Source: Methyloligella sp. (GTDB taxonomy: Bacteria > Pseudomonadota > Alphaproteobacteria > Rhizobiales > HXMU1428-3). From it: a stretch of DNA of 64,000 bases. The position numbers were made by a program, and so were the translations under genes. A model generated the notes under the pieces. It worked only from the letters and a program-made list of their open reading frames with translations, made no database searches and was not told where the DNA came from. Below, in pieces: positions 27,094 to 35,596 of the stretch (positions are counted from its first letter, which is position 1; each line of letters begins with the position of its first letter). The stretch spans positions 124,001-188,000 of the forward strand of contig BQJJ01000006.1 of the NCBI GenBank assembly GCA_021604645.1, in the 5' to 3' direction.

Positions 27094-27597
27094 ATGCGAA
27101 TTTTCATCACAGGTAATGCCGGAAGTGGTAAGACAACTTTAGCCCGAAAACTGGGAATGGCAACAGGACTGCCAGTAATTGGATTAGACAGAATTATTTG
27201 GCAGCCCGGATGGAAGAAAACTTCCAAAGAAGTTAGGATGGCTCAAGAACGGGTAATTTCTGCTAAAGAGTTTTGGATTGTTGATGGGGTATCAAATATT
27301 TTTCAAGACGCCGCAGATGTTGTAATATTTCTTGATGTATCACGTAGCAAGTCTTTCGTTCGATGTATGGAACGCAATTGGAGATTTATGTTTCAAAGTC
27401 GGCCTGAGTTACCTCCAAATTGCCCTGAATTTCTGATTCTACCATATCTCTTGAAGCTAATTTGGAAGTTTCCAAACCAGGTGAGGCCGAATATACTTGC
27501 TAAAATGCAGGCAAGAGATAGTGGCCAGTTCATTGTGCAGAATGAGCACGATCTTAAGGTCCTGGTAAAATATTTGGGCATTGATGAAATGATATAG
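27094..27597 (+). CDS. P-loop NTPase, FlaR/adenylate-kinase-like
   Basis: Cytoplasmic protein of 167 aa. Walker A GNAGSGKTTLARKL (about 7-20) is at the N-terminus, followed by an LID-poor adenylate-kinase-like fold (GLPVIGLDRIIWQPGWK, WIVDGVSN, VVIFLDVSRSKSFVR). This pattern matches proteins annotated as DNA topology modulation protein FlaR, whose biochemical activity is not firmly known; a small-molecule kinase role is plausible. There is no clear ribosome binding site before the ATG. Confidence 0.75.
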   Translation: MRIFITGNAGSGKTTLARKLGMATGLPVIGLDRIIWQPGWKKTSKEVRMAQERVISAKEFWIVDGVSNIFQDAADVVIFLDVSRSKSFVRCMERNWRFMFQSRPELPPNCPEFLILPYLLKLIWKFPNQVRPNILAKMQARDSGQFIVQNEHDLKVLVKYLGIDEMI

Positions 27598-27654
27598 AGA
27601 TATCAGTAATTGGCACTAAACAGCCTTATCAATTACATGATAAAACTTCATAAT

Positions 27655-27800
27655 AAGAAGAAAGAACTCAGCCTTCTTTAGGCTGTGACCAAATCATTAT
27701 GAATTCTAAAAATCCGATCATAAAAAAGCCGTATAGCCTCGGCCAGATGCTTTCTCACAGTTAGATAACCGCGAGTAAAAAAACGACGGTTGCTAATTAT
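27655..27800 (+). repeat. Decayed LR/SE remnants
   Basis: GAAGAAAGAACTCAGCC…GGCTGTGACC (about 27656-27690) matches the LR head and hairpin 1. About 100 bp later GACGGTTGCTAATTATGATT looks like an SE whose right arm is lost. No protein-coding content is supported in 27598-28091. Confidence 0.45.
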
Positions 27801-27839
27801 GATTTAAGGAACGCCACAAAAAAGCACAAATCTATTCAT

Positions 27840-27955
27840 ACGAGGAAGGAGCCCAGCCTTTTCCGGCTGGGGGACATGACGCCAGGGGCGTCCGGCGCGT
27901 TGCGCCGCACACGTAGGCCAGCTGCTTTAGCAGCTGAATAATCCTGAAGCAAAGG
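27840..27955 (+). repeat. LR copy E
   Basis: Head ACGAGGAAGGAG, hairpin 1 CCCAGCC/GGCTGGG, hairpin 2 GACGCC/GGCGTC, hairpin 3 CGGCGC/GCGCCG, hairpin 4 CAGCTGC/GCAGCTG. The tail is atypical (AATAATCCTGAAGCAAAG) and looks like a switch into SE 3' sequence. Confidence 0.82.
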
Positions 27956-27980
27956 TAAGCAGGCAGTCCGAAGAGCACTT

Positions 27981-28088
27981 GCGACGGTTGCTTGTGGGCA
28001 ATCTGAAGGAGCACATGCGACGGTTGCTTGTGGGCAACCTGAAGGAGCACATGCGACGGTTGCTTGTGGGCAACCTGAAGGAGCACTA
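27981..28088 (+). repeat. SE tandem array 4 (three 36-bp copies) abutting a start codon
   Basis: Units at 27981, 28017 and 28053, each GCGACGGTTGCTTGTGGGCA then ACCTGAAGGAGCACAT (first copy has ATCTG). The last unit puts AAGGAG (28078-28083) 8 nt before the ATG at 28092. Confidence 0.92.
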
Positions 28089-28091
28089 AGA

Positions 28092-28820
28092 ATGACAAAC
28101 CTTTACACTCCCATCAATGAACTAAAACCAATAGGTGAAGACATCTGGATTGTTGATGGTGAGGTGATCAGCTTCTACGGCGCGCCCTATACCACGCGCA
28201 TGACAATCATCAGATTAGAAAATGGTGATTTATTCTGCCACTCCCCCATCGTTTTAACAAAAGACTTAAAAGAACAAGTGGAAAAATTAGGTAGGGTAAA
28301 ACATCTGGTCTCACCGAATTGGATCCATTATGCCTATATCCCTGAATGGGCGAAAGCCTTTATGGGTACCGTTGCCTGGGCCTCTCCGAAGGTGAGAGAA
28401 CGAGCCAAAGAATATAAGGTTGATGTGTCATTTGATCATGACTTGCAGGATGGTGCTGAACCTATTTGGGAAAAAGAAATAGACCAACTGATTGCCAAAG
28501 GAAGTAAGGCGCATCAAGAAGTCGTTTTCTTTCACAAAAAAAGCAAAACGCTTATTCTCACTGATCTAATCGAAAATTTTGAGAGTAAAAAAATCCCGTT
28601 TTGGTTTCGTATCTTAGGAAAGTTTGCCGGCATTCTAGACCCAGATGGCAAAACACCAATAGATATGCGTGTTACATTTTCTGGCAATCATAAAGAACTG
28701 AGAAAAGCGGTTGAGACAATGATAAGCTGGAAACCAGAAAAAATAATCATTGCTCACGGAAAATGGTTTGAAAAAGACGCTGTGCAAGAATTAAAAAGAG
28801 CGTTTCGCTGGTGCATGTAG
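28092..28820 (+). CDS. DUF4336 domain-containing protein (metallo-beta-lactamase-like)
   Basis: Cytoplasmic protein of 242 aa matching the DUF4336 pattern: IWIVDGEVISFYG near the N-terminus, FCHSPI, HLVSPNWIHYAYIPEW, then LILTDLIENFE and a C-terminal IIIAHGKWF. It looks like a metallo-beta-lactamase fold with altered metal ligands; no activity is established to my knowledge. The ribosome binding site appears to be supplied by the preceding SE array (AAGGAG, 8-nt spacing). Confidence 0.82.
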   Translation: MTNLYTPINELKPIGEDIWIVDGEVISFYGAPYTTRMTIIRLENGDLFCHSPIVLTKDLKEQVEKLGRVKHLVSPNWIHYAYIPEWAKAFMGTVAWASPKVRERAKEYKVDVSFDHDLQDGAEPIWEKEIDQLIAKGSKAHQEVVFFHKKSKTLILTDLIENFESKKIPFWFRILGKFAGILDPDGKTPIDMRVTFSGNHKELRKAVETMISWKPEKIIIAHGKWFEKDAVQELKRAFRWCM

Positions 28821-28839
28821 CACCAGCGAAATAAAAGTC

Positions 28840-29283
28840 TTAATTTTTAATCACAATCCGAGAACGGCCACGATTGCGTTTGATTAAATTAAACAATTCT
28901 CGCGCCGCTGCTGGGTGCAGGCGGATACAGCCATGAGAGGCCGGCCGGCCGAGACGTTTAATATAATTGGTTCCATGAACTGCATATCCACCTTTAAAAA
29001 AGATAGACCAAGGCATCGGTGAGTTATTATACTTACTTGAATAATGCATGCGCTTCAGGAAAGTCGGTCGGTATGACCCACGCGGCGTATGATACCCGCG
29101 GCGACCGGTTGAAACGCGCCACGTATAATAACGTTTCCCATTCACATAAACCCGCATCACTTGCTGAGAAACATCAACCTTGGCGACAATATTTGCCGCT
29201 AAGCCTTGTGTAGAAAAAATAGCACTATGAGTGCCAAAAAGAAATGTAAAAACAAAAAGAAAACCTAAAACTCTAAACTTCAC
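28840..29283 (-). CDS. L,D-transpeptidase (YkuD family)
   Basis: Periplasmic peptidoglycan cross-linking enzyme of 147 aa. It starts with GTG at 29283, preceded by TAGGATG; a signal peptide runs to about residue 30. The YkuD core has VNGKRYYTWRVSTGRRGYHT and the catalytic signature HGTNYIKRLGRPASHGCIRL (about 109-128) with nucleophile Cys and the downstream Arg. It consists of one catalytic domain, without LysM, the short form common in rhizobia where L,D-linked peptidoglycan prevails. Confidence 0.93.
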   Translation of the reverse strand: MKFRVLGFLFVFTFLFGTHSAIFSTQGLAANIVAKVDVSQQVMRVYVNGKRYYTWRVSTGRRGYHTPRGSYRPTFLKRMHYSSKYNNSPMPWSIFFKGGYAVHGTNYIKRLGRPASHGCIRLHPAAARELFNLIKRNRGRSRIVIKN

Positions 29284-29508
29284 AACTCACATCCTAAGTT
29301 AGAAAAAGAATACCAAGCCAATCTTGGTAATTTCTCGGCTAATTAATCATGGAGCTTCATAAAAACCAACCGTTTGACATGAATGACCTGTTGATAATCA
29401 GGCCATGATTTATGAGTATATCACAAAATGAGGTGGATAATTTTTCAAGTTGAAAATGATATGATTAAAGAGGAAGGTTTTTTTGAGTTAGAACCTTAAT
29501 TATGGGGA

Positions 29509-30090
29509 CTAACTTCTTTTGTAAAACGCGCGTGCCTTTGCAGTAAGGGCCTTCGCCTCGTCAGTTTTTAAACGCTCAATTTCATTTCTAAGCCTTTGTT
29601 CCTGGTCCTGTAACCGGATTTCTTCAGCCTCTAATCGTGTCACCTCAGATTTTTTTATATTTTTAGATCGTAATTGAGACCGAACCTCACTAATTTGATG
29701 TAAGGTATCATCATGGTCATTCTTGACAGTATAAACTTTGTACCCGAGTTGATTGCCCTCTTTGAGAAGAGGAACAACACTACCAGAGCAAACAGGGCTA
29801 TAGCGTTTCCCCCTGATGCCAATGTCTATTTGATGTTGAATTTTACAATAAGATTGTAATCCCTCAGCGCGACCTTCAATATAGTGAGCTTTATTCGCTT
29901 TGATTTTATGATCAAGACAGGCGGATTTATGTTTTTCAAAGTAGGTAAGCAAGTATCCTAGTTGGCCATCGGCCTTGCCAATGGCGCGCCAGTCACCTAC
30001 TTTACATTGATCCTTGCTAAGAGTTGCACATCCGCTCAAGTTGCAGACTATCAAGAAATAAAAACAAGAAAAAAACGCAAATCTGTACAT
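29509..30090 (-). CDS. DUF2799 lipoprotein
   Basis: Probable outer-membrane or periplasmic lipoprotein (193 aa from this ATG). The signal peptide ends in the lipobox LSGC. QCKVGDWRAIGKADGQLG followed by Cys-containing, Gly-spaced segments (GRAEGLQSYC, GNQLGYKVY) is the DUF2799 pattern. The last 70 residues are a charged coiled coil (EVTRLEAEEIRLQDQEQRLR). An ATG at 30117 would lengthen the signal by nine residues; neither start has a strong ribosome binding site. Role unknown. Confidence 0.75.
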   Translation of the reverse strand: MYRFAFFSCFYFLIVCNLSGCATLSKDQCKVGDWRAIGKADGQLGYLLTYFEKHKSACLDHKIKANKAHYIEGRAEGLQSYCKIQHQIDIGIRGKRYSPVCSGSVVPLLKEGNQLGYKVYTVKNDHDDTLHQISEVRSQLRSKNIKKSEVTRLEAEEIRLQDQEQRLRNEIERLKTDEAKALTAKARAFYKRS

Positions 30091-30216
30091 GAAAACACCA
30101 AAGCAAAGACCAAGCATGATAATAAACAGTATTCAAACATTATGAACATGTAGAACCTGAAAAGCTAGTTAAATTATATTGCTGGGTAACGGCGTAATTG
30201 ATAGAAGGTCTGAACT

Positions 30217-31128
30217 ATGGAAAAAAACACAAAAACAAAACGAGCCCCTCGTTCAAGAAAACCAGCATCAGCAAAAAAATCAAAGCAAGTCCAAGAGCAA
30301 AGTAAAAACACCATCGCTTTGATCTATGATTTTGACGGCACTTTAAGCCCTAAGAACATGCAAGAATATGCGTTTCTTCCCAAGATCGGTATGCAGGCCA
30401 AAAAATTCTGGACTGAGGTGGCGAAACTATCCATTGAGCGCGAAGCTGAGCCCCTCATCACCTACATGCACCTGATGTATAAAAAGGCCAAAGAAAAAGG
30501 CGTCCATATTTTAAGAGATGACCTTGTAAGCCAAGGCAAGGATGTTGAGTTTTGCCCCGGCGTTGAAAAATGGTTCGATCTGATTGAATCTTATGTCAAA
30601 AAACAATCCAGCGATGCTGTAAATGTGCGGCATTATCTTATTTCCTCGGGGTTAAAAGAAATCATCGAAGGTACCAAAATTTATGATCGCTTCCATAATG
30701 TCTTTGCGTCCGAATATTTCTTTGATGCGTATGAACTCCCTTATCCAAAACGAGTGATTTCAGATACATCAAAAACTCAATATCTCTTCCGGATTAATAA
30801 AGGCGTTGAAGATGTGAATAAATCCATCAATTCACACATGCCAGAACAAGAGCGCCCAATTCCGTTTTCTCAAATGATTTATTTTGGCGACGGAGAAACA
30901 GATGTGCCATCAATGGCCGTGACGAGACAGAATAAAGGCTTCGCAATGGCGGTTTATCCAAAAGCTAAATCAGCTAAAATTTGCAAAGAACTTTTCTCTG
31001 TCGGCCGCGTCGATTTCTATGCAGAAGCAGATTACACAAAAGGCTCTGACCTACACAAACGCACATGCCTTCTCATTGACAAAATCCTAAGCGATATAAA
31101 AGTGCGAGAAGAAAAAGAAAAACTATAA
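30217..31128 (+). CDS. HAD-superfamily hydrolase
   Basis: Cytoplasmic protein of 303 aa. After a basic, low-complexity N-terminal 30 residues comes DFDGTLSPKN with D38 and D40 as the catalytic pair, later SSG (motif II), a Lys region, and GDGETDVPSMAVT (motif IV). It is similar to phosphoserine-phosphatase-like HAD proteins. The basic N-terminal tail is unusual and could bind nucleic acid, which is speculation. Substrate unknown. Confidence 0.85.
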   Translation: MEKNTKTKRAPRSRKPASAKKSKQVQEQSKNTIALIYDFDGTLSPKNMQEYAFLPKIGMQAKKFWTEVAKLSIEREAEPLITYMHLMYKKAKEKGVHILRDDLVSQGKDVEFCPGVEKWFDLIESYVKKQSSDAVNVRHYLISSGLKEIIEGTKIYDRFHNVFASEYFFDAYELPYPKRVISDTSKTQYLFRINKGVEDVNKSINSHMPEQERPIPFSQMIYFGDGETDVPSMAVTRQNKGFAMAVYPKAKSAKICKELFSVGRVDFYAEADYTKGSDLHKRTCLLIDKILSDIKVREEKEKL

Positions 31129-31143
31129 GAACTATCTTACCTT

Positions 31144-31268
31144 ACGAAGAAAGAGTGACGCGACTTCAGCGTCAGGACATGGCGAAGCGCCAGCGTAGCC
31201 CGGCGCCTAGCGCCGCACCTCGTAGGCCTATGAGCTTCAGCTCATAGAATAGCCGTGAGAGATAAAAA
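31144..31268 (+). repeat. LR copy F
   Basis: Head ACGAAGAAAGAG, hairpin 1 TGACGC/GCGTCA, hairpin 2 region GGCGAAGC…GTAGCC, hairpin 3 CGGCGC/GCGCCG, hairpin 4 CTATGAGC/GCTCATAG, tail AATAGCCGTGAGAGATAAAA. It is among the best-preserved copies and lies between two co-directional genes. Confidence 0.9.
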
Positions 31269-31269
31269 A

Positions 31270-31330
31270 GGTGGGCGCCTTCTGTTCAATGCTATAAATT
31301 TAATGATCTGCGAAACGAGGCGCCCCACCT
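31270..31330. other. Long-stem hairpin after LR copy F
   Basis: GGTGGGCGCCT (31270-31280) pairs with AGGCGCCCCACC (31318-31329) with one bulged base and a 37-nt loop. Read on the minus strand it ends in TTTTTT, like a terminator facing left; no minus-strand gene uses it here. Confidence 0.45.
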
Positions 31331-31460
31331 AATCAAGAGTTAAAACTATAGCACGATTTTCTGAAATTTGCTAGATCTAACAAGATGATTTGCTAAAGCC
31401 TGTGCAGGATCCAAAAGGTGATATACTGGTTGCACATGTTTTTAAGAGGGAGTTCGACCA

Positions 31461-32519
31461 ATGATAAAACGCTTGATTGGTATGCTTTTCATAAGCTTAG
31501 CGTGCACATCTTTAGTGAATGCAGAAGCCATTAAAAAAGAAAAAATCCCAGAAAAAAAACAAGAGAAAGCAAAACCAATTGCGGCCAAAAAACTGTTTGG
31601 CTTTGTCCTAAAAGGCGCAGACTTAAAAGCCAAAGCAATAGGCTATTACACAAGAGGGTGTTTATCAGGTGGTCAGCCGCTAGCTGTGAACGGTGAAGCC
31701 TGGCAAGCGATGCGTTTATCAAGAAATAGAAACTGGGGCCACCCTGTACTCATAAAATTCATCGAAGAATTTGCAAAAAAAGTAAAAGAGGAAGATGGCT
31801 GGAACGGTATTTTAGTTGGAGATCTGTCTCAACCTCGTGGTGGACCAATGCTCTCAGGGCATCGCAGCCACCAAATGGGTTTGGACGCAGACATCTGGTT
31901 AAATGAAATGCCAGACAAACGCATGACCTATAAAGAGCGTGAAGAGATTTCAGCCGTTTCTATGCTTGATAAAACAAGGCTTGCAGTAAACCCGAATGTC
32001 TGGACTGAAAACCATGTTAAAGTCATTAAGAGAGCAACACAGTTTAAAGCGGTTCAAAGGGTGTTGGTTCACCCGGCCATTAAAAAAGCTCTGTGTAAAG
32101 CCGCTGGAGATGACCGGGATTGGCTTAGAAAAGTGCGTCCATGGTGGGGGCATCATTATCATATGCATATCCGCTTGAAATGCACAGAACCGTCCTGTAA
32201 GGCACAAGGGGGAACACCAGCTGGCGACGGCTGTGGCAAACCACTTGATTATTGGTTCAAACTCTTAACTCGGCCTGTAAAACCAAAAAAGAAACCCAAA
32301 GGCCCACCTAAAAAACCAAGAGTGAAAGACCTTAATTGGATGCCGAAAGCATGTCGCGTGGTTCTAAAGGCCGGCGATCCACCACTTCTAAAAGCACGTC
32401 AGCTTAATGAAGAAATTGAGCTGCCAGTGAGAAAAGCCGTGGCGAAAGCAGAAGAAACAGACGACAAACTCGGAGAACTTATTGAAAGCACAGAGACTGA
32501 TTCAAGTGTAAAACCTTAA
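31461..32519 (+). CDS. mepA: Penicillin-insensitive murein endopeptidase (MepA-like)
   Basis: Periplasmic LAS-family zinc peptidase of 352 aa that cleaves D,D (and L,D) peptide cross-links in peptidoglycan. A signal peptide ends near VNAEA; a Lys-rich linker follows. Zinc ligands are visible: GHRSHQMGLDADIW (H137, D142 among them) and WWGHHYHMHIR. Cysteines in the C-terminal half match disulfides of the family. The C-terminal 80 residues are a Pro/Lys-rich extension beyond the usual 275-aa enzyme. GGGAG stands 9 nt before the ATG. Confidence 0.93.
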   Translation: MIKRLIGMLFISLACTSLVNAEAIKKEKIPEKKQEKAKPIAAKKLFGFVLKGADLKAKAIGYYTRGCLSGGQPLAVNGEAWQAMRLSRNRNWGHPVLIKFIEEFAKKVKEEDGWNGILVGDLSQPRGGPMLSGHRSHQMGLDADIWLNEMPDKRMTYKEREEISAVSMLDKTRLAVNPNVWTENHVKVIKRATQFKAVQRVLVHPAIKKALCKAAGDDRDWLRKVRPWWGHHYHMHIRLKCTEPSCKAQGGTPAGDGCGKPLDYWFKLLTRPVKPKKKPKGPPKKPRVKDLNWMPKACRVVLKAGDPPLLKARQLNEEIELPVRKAVAKAEETDDKLGELIESTETDSSVKP

Positions 32520-32523
32520 ATCT

Positions 32524-33786
32524 CTATTCGATAACATCATCTGGTAGTCTCTTAGGGAAAAAGTAGAGAACTACAATTGTAAGAAGCGCTATGCCCGCTA
32601 AAATTTGGAAGAGCCTGTCAAAGCCAGAGCCTTCATAAACAACCGAGATAAAGGGTAGCGTGATTGCAAGTGCTGTAAATCCGACGACGAACTGGACACC
32701 ATAAATCCGTGCCCTGTATTCACTGCTGACAATTCTACTCAAAATAAAGTCATTTATAGGAATTTGGCCAAACGCACCGAGCATAAACCCAAGTGCAATG
32801 ATAAATGCCCATTCATCTTGAAGGCCAGGCATAAGAGCAAAGCAAACAAGTTGAAGCGCAGCTAAAAACATAAACACGGCACGCGGCCCATATTTATCAA
32901 GAGAGTAACCAACAATCAGCTGACCAAATGAAGCGATGGTAAAAACAATGAAAGCCAGTACACCAATCATTGTCGCCACATCCGCTTGTCCTGAAAGTTG
33001 ATCAAAGTGAAACCAGTCTAGAGAGTTTTTAGCAAACCCCTGAATGCGTTCATCAAAAATTTTAGGCAAAGAAAAAGAAGTCGATTGGAATAAAATATTT
33101 ATCAATATAGTCGTAACGAAAACGATTAAGAAAATCCGTATCAATAGAGGGTGCTGTTTCAAACTCTTGAAGAATGACTTGCGCGTTTCATCTACAGCAA
33201 AGTTAGAGTTATCTCTAGAAAAAGTAGAGTCTGCAATTGCCTGATGTCTAAGGAGTAAGTAAACAATCCCGCAAAAAACAGAAAAACAGCCAGGGATGAA
33301 AAAGGCCATGCGCCAGCCGGTAGTGTCAATCATATAGCCAGTTAAAAGGGCCGCACTGCCAACTCCCATATTCCCCCATACACCATTTGCGGCAAGACGC
33401 ATGCCAGTGTTTTTCCAATGAATAGAAACAAGAGCAAGTCCAACAGGATGATAAATGGAAGCAAAAGTCCCAATTATAAAAAGACAAAGTCCGACTTCAA
33501 AAGGAGAGCTGGCATAAGAAGTTGCAATGGAGGCAAGGCCAATACCAATAAAGAAAACAACCATCATGCCATCACGGCACCACTTATCTCCAAGCCAACC
33601 GGAGGGAAGAGAAAAAATGCCAAAAGCGATAAAACCAGGTGTCGCAAAATTTAACAAATCCCCATAGCTCACACCCCACTCACGATGAAGAGCAAGAGCT
33701 GCCACAGTGGCAAAAATCAACATGAACAAATGATCAAGAAAATGTCCAAGATTTAATAAGAGAAAATACAGGCTTTTCTTTGTCAT
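32524..33786 (-). CDS. MFS transporter
   Basis: Inner-membrane secondary transporter (420 aa) with 12 predicted helices. The loop between helices 2 and 3 carries GWLGDKWCRDG, a variant of MFS motif A, and the C-terminal half has GYSLDKYGPRAV. The opening LLLNLGHFLDHLFMLIFATV resembles Fsr-like fosmidomycin-resistance efflux pumps, but the substrate cannot be decided. It is convergent with mepA (4-bp gap). A charged cytoplasmic loop sits between helices 6 and 7. Confidence 0.88.
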   Translation of the reverse strand: MTKKSLYFLLLNLGHFLDHLFMLIFATVAALALHREWGVSYGDLLNFATPGFIAFGIFSLPSGWLGDKWCRDGMMVVFFIGIGLASIATSYASSPFEVGLCLFIIGTFASIYHPVGLALVSIHWKNTGMRLAANGVWGNMGVGSAALLTGYMIDTTGWRMAFFIPGCFSVFCGIVYLLLRHQAIADSTFSRDNSNFAVDETRKSFFKSLKQHPLLIRIFLIVFVTTILINILFQSTSFSLPKIFDERIQGFAKNSLDWFHFDQLSGQADVATMIGVLAFIVFTIASFGQLIVGYSLDKYGPRAVFMFLAALQLVCFALMPGLQDEWAFIIALGFMLGAFGQIPINDFILSRIVSSEYRARIYGVQFVVGFTALAITLPFISVVYEGSGFDRLFQILAGIALLTIVVLYFFPKRLPDDVIE

Positions 33787-33871
33787 GAGATCTCATCATA
33801 TTAATTCTTATTTACTCAGACCTTATCAGACATTACCGAGATCAGATATAGAAATAAAATGTGGCTAACCC

Positions 33872-35191
33872 TTAGTGGCTTAACTCACCCCATAGATCAT
33901 ACTCATCTGAGTTCGTGACTTTTACTTTCACCCGGTCACCGGCTGCAAGTTCAGTCTCACCATTGAGGAAAACACAGCCATCAATCTCAGGGGCATCCCA
34001 TTGTGAGCGCCCAATGGCACCGTCTTCATCAACTTCATCAATCACCACATCAATCTCACGGCCAACTCGGGTCGCAAGCACACGGGTGCTTACTTCTTGA
34101 GCCTTTGCCATGAAGCGGTGCCAGCGTTCTTCTTTGAGCTCCTCTGGCACATGATCATCTAGAGAGTTAGAACGCGCGCCCTCAACATTTTCATATTTGA
34201 AACAACCAACGCGGTTCAACTCAGCCCGGTCCAGCCAATCAAGCAAGATTTGAAAATCGTCTTCTGTCTCACCAGGAAAGCCAACAATAAAAGTCGATCG
34301 CACAGCAATGTCTGGGCAGATGTTGCGCCAGTTATCCAGGCGATCAAGTGTCTTTTCCTGAAACGCCGGGCGGCGCATATTTTTCAAAACAGATGGGCTG
34401 GCATGCTGCAAAGGAATGTCAAGGTAAGGCAAGATTTTGCCTTCAGCCATAAAGGGAATTACCTCATCAACGTGAGGATAAGGGTATACATAATGAAGCC
34501 GGTTCCACACACCAAGTTCACCAAGCCCCTTGCAAAGTTCAAAGAAGCGCGTGGCGATACTTTCATCTTTCCAGACCTCTTCTTTATATTTGAGGTCAAG
34601 ACCATAAGCGCTTGTATCTTGTGCAATAACAAGCAGCTCCTGGCACCCGGCTTCAACCAACCGTTCCGCTTCACGTAAAACTTTATGAATGGGCCGGCTT
34701 GCTAGAGGGCCGCGAATGGAGGGGATGATGCAAAATTGGCATTTATGATTGCACCCTTCGGAGATTTTCAAATAAGAATAATGCCGAGGTGTGAGTTTGA
34801 TGCCCTCTTCAGGGATCAAATCTAAATGCGGATTCGCCTCAATCGGCACAGCATTTTGCACTTCGCTGACAACGTTTTCATATTGCTGCGGGCCAGTGAT
34901 GGCCAAAATGTTAGGGTGAGTGCCTTTAATGGTGTCAGCTTCACCAGCCAAACAACCAGTGACAATCACCTTTCCGTTTTCATTCATCGCCTCAGTAATG
35001 GCACCAAAGCTTTCTTCGCGCGCACTATCAATAAAACCGCAGGTGTTCACAACCACCACATCAGCCCCATCATAAGACGGAGAAACCTCATAGCCAGTGG
35101 CGCGAAGCTTAGTCAAAATCCGCTCAGAATCAACAAGCGCCTTCGGACACCCCAAACTAACAAACCCAACCTTAGGCGCACGTGCAGCCAT
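33872..35191 (-). CDS. rimO: Ribosomal protein uS12 methylthiotransferase RimO
   Basis: Radical-SAM enzyme (439 aa from this ATG) adding a methylthio group to an Asp of ribosomal protein S12. It has the N-terminal UPF0004 domain ([15 protein letters not shown], with further Cys in NTCGF and GCLAG), the radical-SAM motif CNHKCQFC, and a C-terminal TRAM domain. I preferred the ATG at 35191 (AAGGAT 9 nt upstream) to 35221, since family proteins begin close to the first conserved Cys region. Confidence 0.96.
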   Translation of the reverse strand: MAARAPKVGFVSLGCPKALVDSERILTKLRATGYEVSPSYDGADVVVVNTCGFIDSAREESFGAITEAMNENGKVIVTGCLAGEADTIKGTHPNILAITGPQQYENVVSEVQNAVPIEANPHLDLIPEEGIKLTPRHYSYLKISEGCNHKCQFCIIPSIRGPLASRPIHKVLREAERLVEAGCQELLVIAQDTSAYGLDLKYKEEVWKDESIATRFFELCKGLGELGVWNRLHYVYPYPHVDEVIPFMAEGKILPYLDIPLQHASPSVLKNMRRPAFQEKTLDRLDNWRNICPDIAVRSTFIVGFPGETEDDFQILLDWLDRAELNRVGCFKYENVEGARSNSLDDHVPEELKEERWHRFMAKAQEVSTRVLATRVGREIDVVIDEVDEDGAIGRSQWDAPEIDGCVFLNGETELAAGDRVKVKVTNSDEYDLWGELSH

Positions 35192-35330
35192 GAAACTAAT
35201 CCTTGAATGAGTGAAAAACACTGCTTTATCAAATAAAGCAGATATATACCATTAAAATAATAAAAGAAGGCAGCAATCACAATCTGTCTATAACCAATAC
35301 AGCCATCTATTACTATCAATACGAAGAAGG

Positions 35331-35436
35331 GAGCACTCCACTTCAGAGCGTGGACATGACGCCGTGGCGTCCGGTACCTAGCACCGGCCATTGGAGGCCC
35401 AAGCGCCACTAAAAAGGAATAGCCGTGAGAGAAAAA
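35331..35436 (+). repeat. LR copy G
   Basis: Head ACGAAGAAGGGAG, hairpin 1 CACTC/GAGCGTG (one bulge), hairpin 2 GACGCC/GGCGTC, hairpin 3 CCGGTACCTAGCACCGG, then AAGCGCCACTAAAAAGGAAT in place of hairpin 4, and tail TAGCCGTGAGAGAAAA. The substitute resembles an SE 3' end, as if an SE had been inserted and mostly lost. Confidence 0.82.
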
Positions 35437-35478
35437 AGATCAGCCTGAGCGGAGCTTTGCAAGCACAGATAAAGTTTT

Positions 35479-35596
35479 ACGAAGAAGGAGCTCAGCCCTT
35501 TTCGGGCTGAGGGACATGACGCCAGGGGCGTCCGGCGCGAGCGCCGCACCTCGTTGGCCCATGAGCTTCAGCTCATGGAATAGCCGTGAGAGAAAA
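35479..35596 (+). repeat. LR copy H (most regular copy)
   Basis: Head ACGAAGAAGGAG, hairpin 1 CTCAGCCC/GGGCTGAG, hairpin 2 GACGCC/GGCGTC, hairpin 3 CGGCGC/GCGCCG, hairpin 4 CATGAGC/GCTCATG, tail GGAATAGCCGTGAGAGAAAA. It directly abuts the stop codon of the AsmA gene, antisense to that transcript, and stands 43 bp after copy G. Confidence 0.93.

Noticed and set aside
27981-28088. CRISPR array
   Set aside because: The regular hairpin repeats have no variable spacers; the few bases between cores are the same in each unit. There are no cas genes in the window. The same holds for the arrays at 5000, 16470, 22767 and 41813.
27832-28098. Repetitive protein on the minus strand (VLLQVAHKQPSH units)
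   Set aside because: It is the antisense reading of SE array 4 and LR copy E, with no ribosome binding site. The same applies to frames at 16462-16665 and 49771-49971.
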